From assembly GCA_013398295.1 (NCBI GenBank), contig VZSF01009842.1, positions 806,001 to 870,000 of the forward strand: 64,000 nucleotides of DNA, written 5' to 3'. Each line of letters starts with the position of its first letter. Within the stretch, counting starts at the first letter, position 1. Below the pieces are notes generated by a model. It saw only the letters and a program-made list of their open reading frames with translations. It was not told the DNA's origin and ran no database searches. Source of the DNA: Chionis minor. Lineage: Eukaryota > Chordata > Aves > Charadriiformes > Chionididae. The translations under genes were made by a program, and so were the position numbers. Positions 35,816 to 47,106 of this stretch are shown here, piece by piece.

Positions 35816-37242
35816 TGCTCAGATCTGGGTTGTGATATTGCCGGGTCACAAATGGCTGCCTCATACTGGTGTTCCTGGCACAGCTCTGAGTATGCAAACC
35901 TGCTCACATTCTCCACATCCTTCTCTTTGATTTGTGCCCCCTGCACTGTTTTATATTCCAGTGCTGGGGATATCCCAACCAGAAGATGTCTGCCAGTGCA
36001 GGGGAGCTGGGTAAGCATCACAACCTCTTGCAATGCCTCCAGTATACCTGTCTCAGTGGTTTCCAGTAGGGTGCACAGGGATTTCTCAGCACATCCCATT
36101 AGGTGGCGATGCAGCCTGTTCCTTGGTGGAGTACTGGAGGAGGATGGCAAAGAGTATGGGGCTTCAGCCTGCCTGGGGGTTACTGAGCTTTAGACCAGGG
36201 CCTGCAGACTTCTGTGGGGTAGGCTGGGGCAGTCAAGGCTCTGAGCACGTTGGAAGGGCACTTTAACTATGTGCTTTTAACGCAGCTTTGGTTACCGACA
36301 CTAAGAACAAGCCTGGGATTTCCTATCCTCCTGGTTTCGAGGTGCCCTGTATTACATGGTGGCTGTGGTGGTCCTTGGGCCAGCCCCATCCCTTGTGTGG
36401 GCTACACAGGTTCTCTCTGCAAGTGTTTTGAGCTCTGTGTCCATAAGCCTGGTGTTCCCTATTGCCTTATTCCATGTCATCCCCAAGCAAGACAACTAGA
36501 GAAACTGCCCAAGTAGCATCAGGGCAAGACGCACGTAGCATCTTTTCTAGGGTGACCAGCGAGTGGGGCAATCTTTGTTCTTCTGGTTGCCAGCCTGCAG
36601 GCCCTTTCCTGCCTTACAGACCCTGCCCCAGCTCAAGTTTCAGACAGGACACAAGGTTTCTACTCTTCATCCTTCTCAACAGTTTCTTGGGCCTGTAGAG
36701 AGGATGGAGGGAGACACCTGCGATGCCCTTGGCCAGGATGCTCAAGTTCTTGTTCAAACAGGTCAGTAAAGAGCTCATCTGGCCAAGCGCTGACAGGCAT
36801 GCCGGACTGTGGCCAGGGGACTTCCCAGCATGACCACTGGGCCAGACAGCAGCATTACTCACAGACCAGGTAGAGCATCACCTCTGCGTGCCTGTGCATT
36901 GGTGGCAAGGAGATGCCTGAATTTCAAACAGGAGTTGAGATCAAAGCATGGGGCTAGAGGCTGCATGGGTCCTCCCAGGGAGAGCAACAAGGAACCAGGT
37001 GACCTGTCACGGGTTGGTGGTGCACTGAAATACCCCAGCCACCATCCAGCTCAAAGGCTGCGCATGGCAGGTGTCCCCACATGCAGCCCCAAGCCCCAGT
37101 CGCCTCTTCCCCCAGGCTCTTGGTGGGTCATGCATCCCATTACCTGCCTCTCCCTTGTTTAACTAGGATGGTATCTGGAGATCAGAAAGCACTTAGGTCT
37201 GGATCTCAAACAGCAGTATTTCAGGGTAGCCTGGCCAAGGGG

Positions 37243-37360
37243 AGTTAAGTAATATTAAAGTGTGATATTTCATTGCTGTGTAATTAACTTCAGCTGCTTT
37301 TGAGCTGAAACAAATTACCCACAAAGACCATTTTTGTACTGGGAAGAACTTTGAACTGTG
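37243..37360. promoter_or_regulatory. Possible conserved non-coding element with E-box hairpin
   Basis: AT-rich block in GC-rich surroundings, containing TGTAATTAACTTC (a homeodomain TAATTA core) followed by a perfect inverted repeat TTCAGCT (37289-37295), 7-base loop, AGCTGAA (37303-37309). The left arm overlaps an E-box, CAGCTG (37291-37296). A regulatory role is inferred from motif density only. Confidence 0.25.
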
Positions 37361-38552
37361 TTACGAGCGCTTTTGTTGTCTGGGAGGGGAGCAGCCCAGC
37401 TGGAGCAGGGAGGCTGTTCCTTCTGTCTGTGGCTGCAGCTCTGTGTGTGGTTTTAGACGATAGATAGCGGGGCCCAAACCAGCCTGCTTCCCACTGATGG
37501 TGGGTGTGCCAGCTGCGGGTGCCCAGCCTCCAGTGTAAACAAAGTCAGAGGTTGTTAGCTGTGACTGTAATTAACCCCTAAAAGGGAGAGCCCGAGGCAT
37601 GGGAAACTACCACAGCATCCCAGGAGAGATTTTGATTCCACCCTGGGTGTCTTCTCTGCTCAAAATATACCCTAATGCACCTCTGAGATGTTGGGCTCGT
37701 GGGTGGGAAGGACTAGCTCCTTGGTCTGCTGTAACCAGAGGGGTGTGTGCCCCACGCTGTGTGTTGCATCTGGGCCCCTGTGATCCTCTCACAGGCTTCA
37801 GGTGTGTGCTGCCATCCCCAGGTCTTCCCAAGTTACTGTGCGCAGGTTAATCCACCCAGCTTTTTGGCAGAGAAAATTCAGCTAAGCTGCCGTATCTTGC
37901 AGTCATGCACGTTAGAAGGTGGCTGGCTGGTGCTGGGATTCAGCAAAGACCTAGTGATGTGATTGTGTGCGGGAGCCACTGATGCCCTTTAGAGATGGGG
38001 ATAATAATGGCTCAAAACACAGCGCTCTCTTCCCAGCGGGACCCTCTCTGCTGCAGCTCCCGAAATACCTTGCAGGATACACTTAGCGCTTCTTTGCATT
38101 CACTTTGCATTTGCATCTTTTATCTCTTGCCAGCAGGGACCTTGGTGATGGTATAGCCTGGTGTCCTGTGCAGCCCAGGGCGGGGAATGTGGCGCAGACT
38201 CCTGTAACACACCAGATGCCTCCCAGCCGAGCTGCTGCCACATCTCCAGGCAGAGGGTCTGCCTGGCCTGATGGTGCCAAGCCCTGCGTGGAGGAACCCT
38301 GCCCGTCCCGGAGAAGCTGCTCTGGAAGAGCAGGAGGACTCCAGCAGCTTGTCTGGGATGCCTCAACCAGGGGTGGCTTAATTGTCTTTGATATATTCAT
38401 GAGATCGTAAAAACAAATGAAGATAGAAAAGTGCTCATGCTAAGCCCTCATTGCCCATGGGATGCAAGGCAGACACACTTGAAACTTGCCTGAGCAGATT
38501 AAGCTCAGCATCCAGAGGAACTGCAGAGGCAGGGAGGGCCCCTGCCTTGGCC

Positions 38553-38566
38553 AAAAAAAAAAAAAA
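38553..38566. repeat. Poly-A tract (14 A)
   Basis: Uninterrupted A run following GC-rich sequence. No processed-gene or SINE body was recognised upstream, so it is listed as a simple repeat. Confidence 0.85.
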
Positions 38567-39923
38567 GGCAATCAAAAGGCATGGAGAGCAAACCTCCCAG
38601 CACTGCAAGGGTTACTGGGGGTGTGTTGTACCCCCTGAGCCTGCTGCCGTGGGAGCTGAGGGCTGGGGAGCTGCTGCAGGGGTCCCACATTTGCCACATG
38701 GTGTTGGCGTGGTCCCTCTGGTGGCCTCATGGCTCGGTCCCTCACCAGTCCCTAGGTGAGCTGAGTCACCCTTGTCTCTGATCAGAGGTTTGCAACATGT
38801 TCCTGTGTCCCTTGGGAAAAGCTGGCAGTCCCTCTTGGCTGCCCTCAGGAGAGCAGGAGGGAGGAATGGTGGCTCGTCTGGACCTCTGCCCATCCATATG
38901 GCCACCAAGGAGGTGGTCAGTGGAATTTTAAGAGCTGCTCTGTTACTTTAAATGGAGATAGGGAATGTGAGTCCTTGATCTGGATGTGGTAAAGCATGAG
39001 AGGCAGACCTGCCCAAATTACGAGGGACCAAACTACCAGCCTAGATCAGATTGTGGCATCCTGGTCTCTCTTTCTTTTTCTCATGCAGCAGCAAATGCTT
39101 GCTGTTCCCAGGATGCTGGGATGGGTCAGTCCTGGTGTGGGTCCCCAGCAGCCCTGTTTACACCTGTGGGCACCAGCCATGGTGGGGTTTCAATGCCTGG
39201 ATCCAGTGTAGGAGGGGTCACAAGGACCTTGATTGGCAGAGATGCAGGGGAGAAGTCAAATCCACATGCTGGGGGAAATCAGGCTGACAACTCTGCCATT
39301 ACATTCCCAGGTCTGCATCGTGCTGAGCTGCTCCTCCAGCCACAGAGGAGCTTGGGATGCACCACAGCCTCGTTGCTGGTGAGGACACGAGATAACCAGG
39401 CTGTGCTTGGAAGTGCTGAATAACCAGGTCTGTCTAATGGGACTGACTAAATGCCTTGTGCTTCCCCAAAAGCCAGCCCTTAGTTTTAAGCCTGGGCAAG
39501 AGCAATCTGATGAGCCTGACTTAAAACAAGAAGGAAGCTTTCATCTCTGCAGATGCTGGAGCTAAGGCAGGGCTGGTGCCCCATGCATGAAGGTCTGCAT
39601 GGAGGTGTGAAGCTGCAACACGTGGCCAGGCTGTCAAGCACCTGAGTACCCCTTAGTTACCTGAAAACATTTGCCTGGGTGAAAATGTGGGGCAGATGCC
39701 TCCTGCTGGGGCAAGGCAACAGGAAGGGCAATGCCTCACTGGCTGGAGAGGCCATGTCAATGTTGTGAGCTGGTGGCAGCTTTGCCAAGGGATTCACTGC
39801 TGTGAACCAGGTACCGCTGTGGTGAAGCAGCCCTTCCCAGGGGAAGCAGGCATTTGGTTTGCAGACCGCTGGGACGAATGCAGAGGCAGCCTTGCAACCT
39901 TCAGATAGGCCAAGTGTAGTAAG

Positions 39924-40070
39924 TTAATGATTAGATTTATCATAAAGCAATCTAATGAGAAGCAATATAGCCAAGCACTTTCCATTCAGTGACGCACATC
40001 CAGATCTTAATAGAAGCTAACAGCCTGACCCTGTTACCGTGCTCTAGCCAAATAAAATCATCCTGATAGT
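39924..40070. promoter_or_regulatory. Possible regulatory element: dense homeodomain-type motifs
   Basis: Between 39924 and 39957 there are overlapping TTAATGATTA, GATTTATCATAAAG and CAATCTAATGA sequences, giving several TAAT/ATTA homeodomain cores and a TTTATNA-type core within 34 bases. Further AT-rich sequence extends to about 40070. The surrounding DNA is GC-rich. Factor identity cannot be assigned and no conservation test was possible. Confidence 0.3.
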
Positions 40071-42448
40071 TCCCTGGAGAAAGCAGCCATGGCTTTAATA
40101 TGTCTATTCAAAACATTTATCTGACTAGCTTTAAAAAAAACCCCACAAACCTGCCGTGATTCCGAGCTGGTTTACATGACCTCCCCTCGCACTTGCTTCC
40201 CCAGCTGCTCTGCAGTGCAGGGGAGCCGAGGTAATAGAGCTCAAAAAAGCTCCGCCTGGCCCTTGGCCTGGGACTGCATGGCAGTGCCCACTGCAGGGTG
40301 GCTCGACCCAGTGAGGAAAGCTCTGGCAGCGTCCCTCGTCCTGTTCAGGCTGTGCTCTTGAGTACACAAAGTCTGCAGCACTGGCACCCAAGGAAAATGT
40401 TAACATACTGTAAGTATTAATAGGGAAGTTGCAATAGTTGAAGGTATCGGGGGGCTTTTACTGGCACATTATTTGTTGGCAGGTAACATTTTACTGCACC
40501 AGCTCTTCCAGGGTCAAGCATCTGTTCTTAATGTTTCCCTGCATTCTCCCTCTGCAGCTTAAAAGGGGAACAGCGTGTTTTATTGTAAGTTCCCAATGCA
40601 AGTCTCTGTCCCTCTCACCAACTGTACTTTTATTTCAAAATCTAGGCGTGTCTTAGGATCTCAGAAATCATTGCACCTCAAGCAAAAGGTCAAACCCTTG
40701 ATATAAAATGGAACTGGGAAGAAGGGTTGGTCTTTCCAAGCCCATGTTTTATCCTGACTGACTCTGTGTATTCATATCTTCTATTGACACCTCCTGCAGT
40801 GCTGTTTTTGATAATCAACCACACTACTGCTGTAGGCCCACTTATTGCCTGAACTGAAGTAAAGGAAAGGACCAAACGAGGCCACAACCTCGAGCCACAC
40901 CTGATGGCGCCATGCAGAGAGGCTGGGACAGAGACTAGAGCTTCAGGTGCCCTTACACTTGAGCCCAGCACTGGCTGCAGCTCCTTGCAGGACAGATGCA
41001 GAGGTGGGGAGCCAAGTTCTTCCCAGAAATGGTATGGTGATTTGGGGGCGTCAAGCTGAGTACAAGTAAAAGTCTTCCAGGAGTGGCTGGAAGGAGCAAT
41101 TCCTGATATCCATCCTTGTGGTTGGGAGTGCTGGTTGCCACTGTCACTAGCAAAGGATTCTTCTGACTCAGCCAGGGTGGCATCAGCTGGTATCAGGAAC
41201 CTCAGGGAAAGCTGCAAAAAGTCCTGCAGCCTGCATCCAGGTTGTTCCCAGTACCTGTTCCCAGAAAAGGTGGTCTCTCCATGGGAAGTCTTCTCCAGTG
41301 TGGTGCTTCATGGGCAAAACAGCGAGAGTGATTTTTGATTCTTGCGTGTGGTTTGCTCATCGGGCTTTCCCCATTTGTATGTAGTTTATTTTTTCGGTAT
41401 GAATAACAGAAATATTCAGGGTCAGCTCAGCAGTTGTTTGATCCCACAAGTCCCTGCCCTTGGCCACATCATATGACATTGAGTTCCCCAAGGCAAATTG
41501 TGTGAAAAGATGCTTTTTTTTCATCACTTCTGAATTTACTGTCTCTTCATTTCTGCTGAATGCCCTGTTGTTTGCAGAGCGTGAATACAAGCTCTGTCCC
41601 TGGGACTGGGATGGCCCCAACTGCTGGGCACCAGAGGACCTCAAAGATGCATTTTCTTGAATGTGCTGATTTTTCAGAAGAGCCCTCCAAGGCAGGGAAA
41701 TTACTCTGGCTTTGTGCAACAACCTTGATCCAGGAGATGGCTCAAGAGGAAGATGGAGACAGCGGCACAGAGAAGACCCACTTGGTGGGGGGAAGGAAAC
41801 CAGCCAGCAAGAAATGTTCAGAACCCTTCTTTGTGTTGCAGTATTCATGTAGTAGTGACCCCATCCTTCCTCTGTCCTTGTGTGAGTGCAAGTGCTGTGA
41901 AAGAGCCTGGAAACCAGGGGCAGAGCAGGGACTGGGAATGATGGGGCTGGTATTACGCTCATTCCCTTCTTGGTCCTTTCCTCCTCTGCAGTCCAGGCTG
42001 CTTTCTTTGCTTTGCTTAGCACTCCCTGCTTACAGTCCCAACCCGGAGGTCCAGCGGTGCTCCCTGGGTCTACCAAGATGCCAGTCCTTGAGCAGCCCCC
42101 CAGCAGAGTGTGGATACTTCCTGGGGCACACAGGCTGCTCCACACACATCCTGGCCCCATTCTTTGATCAGCTCATGCTGTGGTACATCCCTGGGGACCA
42201 CAGCATCCCCTCAGTTGTTCCCCGCCGTAGAGACAGCTGCCCCAGCTGAGATGTTCCATCTTGCTGAAGTGCAGCTCTTGCATGTGCTCATTTTGCTGCA
42301 GCTTAAAGCACACCATGTCCCTTGACACCGTCTCTGGGTGCTTCTCAAGGGCTGTGGCAATTACCCAAGATGATAAGCATCCCTGGGCTCTGCGTCCCCA
42401 TTTGCTCCTGTCTGGAGGATGCCTGCACAGATCGGGATGCGCTGGGGG

Positions 42449-42463
42449 AGCAGCAGCAGCAGC
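42449..42463. repeat. Short (AGC)n repeat
   Basis: Four to five AGC units; very short trinucleotide tract. Confidence 0.7.
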
Positions 42464-42554
42464 TCAGTAGAGGGTTTCTAGGAGGAAATCCCTTCCAGAG
42501 CCATTACTTACTCACCTAAGCAGAAAGGGAAACCTGCCTTCCAGTAAAACAGGA

Positions 42555-42620
42555 CCAAAGAGCGATTAATTGGGAAGCAACATATAGCTAATAAATTTTC
42601 CATCCCTTAGATTTTAACAG
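42555..42620. promoter_or_regulatory. AT-rich island, possible conserved element
   Basis: Contains GCGATTAATTGGGAAGCAA and ATAGCTAATAAATTTTCC, with two homeodomain-like TAAT cores, in GC-rich flanks. Suggested by composition only. Confidence 0.15.
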
Positions 42621-43477
42621 GCACCTGGGCATCAGGAGGAGAAATGCTCCAGCCCAGCTCTGAGGATCAGGTCAGTAGCAGGGAGGGTGGGTGACTAGCC
42701 AGGGCACCGTGATGGGGACCCCCTTCCCCATCCAGGGCCTGGTAGCGCTACCCAGGAGCAGCCGTGGCCCCACCAACTCAGCTGGGACTTGCTTCACAAG
42801 CACAGCATCCTTCATGGTAGTCTGTGGCCATGTCTATGTCACCCCCCAGATGTGGGGACTGAAAAGTGCCTGCTAAGTGTCACTAGAGGTCACTGCCGCA
42901 CTGGCTGGCTCCAGAGCCTGCTTCTCACCTCGACAGCCAGCCAAGCTGAGGAGGAGCAAAGGCCCTAGGGAGCTGGGGCCATGCTGCACAGCCTGGCTGC
43001 AGCTTTCGAAGGAGCAGGTACTGGCAGAGATATAGCTTGGGAGAGGACTTCACTGGAGATGCTGAACAGGGAGGTGATGCTGCGGGACACCTTTGTTGCC
43101 TTTGAGCAGTGTCACAGCCCTGTTCTCCTCTCGTTGGAGCTCCAGGACCCAAATTTGTTGAAACTCGTGGCTCTGAAGAGAAAGAGCATGGACAGCAGGG
43201 AGCAGGCAACATACTGCACTGCTCCTTTATCAGCGTCAGAAGCAAAAGACTTCATGGCTGTCACATGGCCAATCTCCCCTTCTTACTGAAGGAGCTGGGC
43301 AAAGAAACCGCCAAGTGTCCTCCTAAAAGCAAGGGTTGGGAAGAAGGCAAGCTCTAGTTAATCTTTCTGGGTAAACCCTGGCAAATAGTGTTGTGCTCCA
43401 AGTGTTGGTAGTCTGTGTGGGTCTCAGTTTGCTCAGGAAGGTGGTTTTTGTGTTTATGTAGTTATCTGCTTGTGACA

Positions 43478-43524
43478 TTGTTTTGGGTTTTGTTTTGGTT
43501 TTGGTTTGTTTTTTTTTTTCCCCC
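43478..43524. repeat. T/G-rich low-complexity tract ending in T and C runs
   Basis: Imperfect repeats of GTTTT / GGTTTT run into about 12 T and then 5 C. The tract ends CCCCCTTAG, which resembles a splice acceptor on the + strand, but no convincing exon follows. Confidence 0.75.
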
Positions 43525-44243
43525 TTAGAAGCATCCAGGTAAAATGCTTCAATACTTTTGATCTTTGGGGATTTGTATTGTCTCCTTGATTTTTCCTTTT
43601 TTATTTTGCAGCTCCCTAACACTTTTGTAATCACAGCAGGAGTCACATCTTCCTTGCCACAGCTGTAGAGGAAAGCTGAAAGCGACCTGTTCATGCCACA
43701 AGGATCCTGCCAAAATAGGTCTGACCAATGTACTTCAGAGACCAGATCTCTGTTGTAGTTGAGTTCAGCACCTCCACAACCCTGCCCAAACCAGCCCCCT
43801 ATTCCCACGCTGGATGGAGGAGAGCAGGCACCCACTGGGGAGTCTCTTGCTGAGAACAGGTCAGCCCTGAAAGAAAAGAAACGTGGGGCAGGGCCTTGCT
43901 GAGGTGTGTGATCCACCCCATTTACCAGGAGGAGGAGTGGTCGCTCTTCCCTCCCTGCATCCCAGCCCCGTGTACTGTGAGCAAGTTGTCTGAAGGAACA
44001 GAAATCGCTTCCAGGTTTGGGGGTGTTTCTCACCTCTGTGAACAAACAGGGTGGATCTGTTTCTTAATTGCTTGCCCACAGGAGCTGTGAGGCTTTGCCT
44101 GTGTGGGGTGGGAGCTGGGAGTTTTGCTCAGTTTGATTGTGTACTCTGTTGTGCCCGCTTTCAGTTTTCCACTCCCTTTTATGTCCCATCTCTTGAAGTT
44201 GCACCCCTGCATGAAGGCACAAACCCAGGGTAGATGAAGCCGT

Positions 44244-44330
44244 CCAAATGCAATTATTTTGCAGAGTGTTTCAATAAATTAGCAGCTCATTGCTTTGCCA
44301 GACAGCACTTACTTTTCAATTGGCCCGTGT
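44244..44330. promoter_or_regulatory. AT-rich island, possible conserved element
   Basis: Contains CCAAATGCAATTATTTTGCA and TTTCAATAAATTAGC, followed by TTACTTTTCAATTGG. The ATGCAAT and TAATT-type cores fit POU or homeodomain binding sites, in GC-rich flanks. Inferred from composition only. Confidence 0.2.
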
Positions 44331-47084
44331 CTGTGCAGCCTGCAGCGTGCATTGGACCTTTAGCCTTCGGGATGTCAGCTGGGGAGGATGGAGCTGCTCT
44401 GATTCAGGCCTGGATGTGATTCTGCACCAGTTTTTGCTGAGTAAAACAACAATCTGCAATTTCATCTCACTTGTATGTTTCTGTAGTTTGGATTTTGCAA
44501 TGTAAAGACAAGGAGTTTCTTCCAGTGCGTCGTCCCTGTGAAATGGGAATGCAAAGTACCAGTGCCCAGACCTGCTGCTGCAGAAGAAAGGTTGGCACAA
44601 GCACCTGCAGATATTTATTTTGTTTAATATCTACTTTGGAATCTCATTCACTTGCTTTGCTCGATACTTATTAGTACTTCACCTGCCTTGAACAGGGAGC
44701 TGCAAGCACTTTGATAAATGGATTGCTTTTCCTGGAACGATGTCCCAACATCAGCTAATCAGTATCCTCAGGGTGGTTGCCAAAGTACCACTCTTGTAAA
44801 TCAAGGATGGCAAGGAGAAAAATCCCAAGCACCAGCAGCACAGAGCTTGTTCAGAGGCAGGACAGCGACCCAAGCACTGATCTCCACGGGCTTCAGTGTT
44901 TGTATAAGGCATTGCTCCAATTGTCTGAGTTCTCCATTTAATTCAGGGCTCTCTCGGTTGTAATTGCAGAGACTGCTGCTCTGTCTCCTCTATTTTATTT
45001 GTACTGAGCAGTAGCATCACCTGTTGGCCTGGATCAGAGACCTGCCAGAGGAGCTGGGCCATGCTTTGTGCAACTGAATACCAATACCTGGTTGTAGCCA
45101 GCCATCACACACAGAAAAGGTGATTCCCTGTCTTTGGAAACAGAAATAGTGCCATTAAGCAGCAGACCTGCTTGCTGTAGGATGTCCTGGGTGCCAAACA
45201 GCTACACAGCTTTAAAAAAATATGTTGACTGATGCATGGTAGGAAAATCCTGCAGGGGCTGTGAGAAACTGACACACGGGCTCTGGTCTGAGAAGTCCCT
45301 GGCCTCCTGAATCCCTGGTGCTAGGAGCACAGGCTGGGCTCAGCCACAACATGGGCTGCAGGAGGGGAGTTCATTACTGTTTTGGAGGTTTACCACCTCG
45401 TGCTGCCAGTGAGCAGGTCTGGCCTTTCTGAAAGAGGGTTTGCCGCAGTTGAAGCATCACTGCGGTGCCCAGGTGCCCACCGAGCCTGTTTGTGTATGCA
45501 GTGCCTTCAGCCTGCTCCAGCCTCCTCTGCTTGCTGCAGAAGGTCTCTCACCCCTGTCCTGCCACACCCCAGGTTTAAAGGACTGGGGTGCACAAGGATC
45601 GGGTAGCAATGTCTTTGTAGGGAAGAGACTAGAAAGCCCAGCTAAAGGAGACCCTGCTGTCGTTGCATGAACAGTCTCCCTGGGCTGGGGTCACAGAGGC
45701 TTGGGATGCTTCATCAGGTGCCTCACGGGTGCGATTGCAGCTTTTTCTGTAATGTCTCCCATCTGCCAGTAGCATCCAATAAAGAGTCATCTCTTTCCTC
45801 AGCCGGGGAGTCAACCTGGCTTCTCTCACCCCCGCTGTCTGCTTTTTGAAAAATGGCAGGAATCAGGAGCTGTACCCTGCTACTGAACTTACTGGAGATG
45901 CATCGCTGAGGATGTCACGGGGAGTCACAAGGCGGGTGAGCAGAGCATGGCTGCGTACTGTGTTTTCTCAGAAATTCCCAGGCTGGAGCAGAGAAGGTAA
46001 GTGAGGAGCCCCAGTGTTCTTGTGTGAAAGTCCCAGGACGCAATGGGGGCTGCAGCTCTGGGAGGCACAGAGCAGCACCTTCTCTTTCATGCAGTGCCAA
46101 GCCATGCCCTGTTAGCATCCCACCCTGCGCAGGGGCTGCAATGTGTCTCTATGGCTATTAATTTTCTGGTCTCAATTTCTCCGCTACCTGGAAATGAGAA
46201 CTGGGTGCCGGGCTCTCCTTGGCCCTCCTCAGTGGTCCCAGCTGTCCTCCTCTCCTTGTCTTCCCTCTTCCTCTCTGTACAAGCATTAACAATCCCCAGG
46301 AAAGTATTTGAGCAGCATCCTCCATGCTGAGGTTTGCTGCAGTAGTCATTCCCGTGCACCTTGTCCATCCTCTGAGGACGGTGAGGTGGGTACCACTGCC
46401 TGCCTGCACCCAGTGCCAGTAGCTCCTTGCCTCTGCCTGTTCTCCCTGGGTGTGAGCAACCTCTGGCAGTGGAGTCTCTTGCACTGCCCAGCTGTTCTAG
46501 GGAGCAGGCATAGTCCCTCTGCATCTGAAGCTATAGTTCAGCAGAGAGAAAAAAATAATTTAGTAGCTCATCAGCTAGCTAACAGCTTGTGATGCAGATG
46601 ATGCTGGACCACTCCTAATTAGTTGCTTTCCCATCTTCTTTGTTTGGACATGGGTAAGGGGGAAATGTGGTATTCCCTGAAAATGCCTGTTTGTGGTAGG
46701 GAGAGGTGGCATTTTTGCAAAGGCGGTTTGGGGATGCATCTATATTTAAGGTCTAGATGTTGCTATGGAGAAGCTGGATGGAGGCCACCAGGAAATAGCA
46801 CTTGGCTGAAAAGGGATGGTGGCCCCAGGGCCACAGACATTCCTGTGGGGCTTTCTGCTTGCCCAGGTGCTTTGTGCTGGACCTTGGGGTGGGCTGTCCA
46901 CACAGGTATGACACAGGCAGGTGTCACCTGCCCTGCTGCCCCTCCGGAGAGGAGGGTTGCAGATGGGGGCACTGAGAAAAGAGGATGGACAGGCAGAGCA
47001 GCTGCCAGAAGGCCTGAGCATGGGAGCAGTGCCCATAGGAGACTAGCACTGATAAGGAGCTGTCCCCTCCACTTCTTTTTTAGG

Positions 47085-47106
47085 AAAAAAAAAAAAAAGA
47101 AAAAAA
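47085..47106. repeat. Poly-A tract (21 A, one G)
   Basis: A14-G-A7, preceded by a T6 run ending 47081 and separated from it by AGG. It forms a T/A fold-back; no retroposon body recognised. Confidence 0.85.

Larger units (their letters stand above)
29700..37235. other. Intergenic, start of the region downstream of NDUFA10
   Basis: No coding exon recognised on either strand. Open frames (for example 131 codons at 32818-33213 on + and 175 codons at 34979-35506 on -) have no recognisable domain and are overlapped by frames on the opposite strand, as expected for GC-rich random sequence. From about 34 kb the GC content appears clearly higher than in the NDUFA10 introns. A CNE-like AT-rich island is noted at 35690-35815. 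Confidence 0.6.
37361..43477. other. Intergenic, GC-rich, no gene recognised
   Basis: Contains the long opposing open frames 41357-42160 (-, 267 codons) and 41560-42249 (+, 229 codons). Neither has a recognisable domain, and their overlap on opposite strands argues they are compositional. Also holds the A14 tract at 38553, the homeodomain-rich block near 39924 and a short (AGC)n at 42449. No exon with convincing splice sites and protein similarity was found. Confidence 0.6.

Noticed and set aside
41357..42160. 267-codon open frame on the - strand, overlapping a 229-codon frame on + at 41560-42249
   Set aside because: No recognisable domain, low-complexity composition, opposing overlap and GC-rich context. 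These are best explained as chance open frames.
43323..44045. 240-codon open frame on the - strand
   Set aside because: Its sequence includes the translated T/G low-complexity tract (lysine/threonine/proline-rich run), and no known domain or splice context supports it.
45972..45996. 25-base segment flanked by TTTTCTCAG and GTAAGTGAGG, an exon-like signature
   Set aside because: Too short, with no partner exons or protein similarity nearby; could only matter as part of a non-coding transcript that I cannot see.
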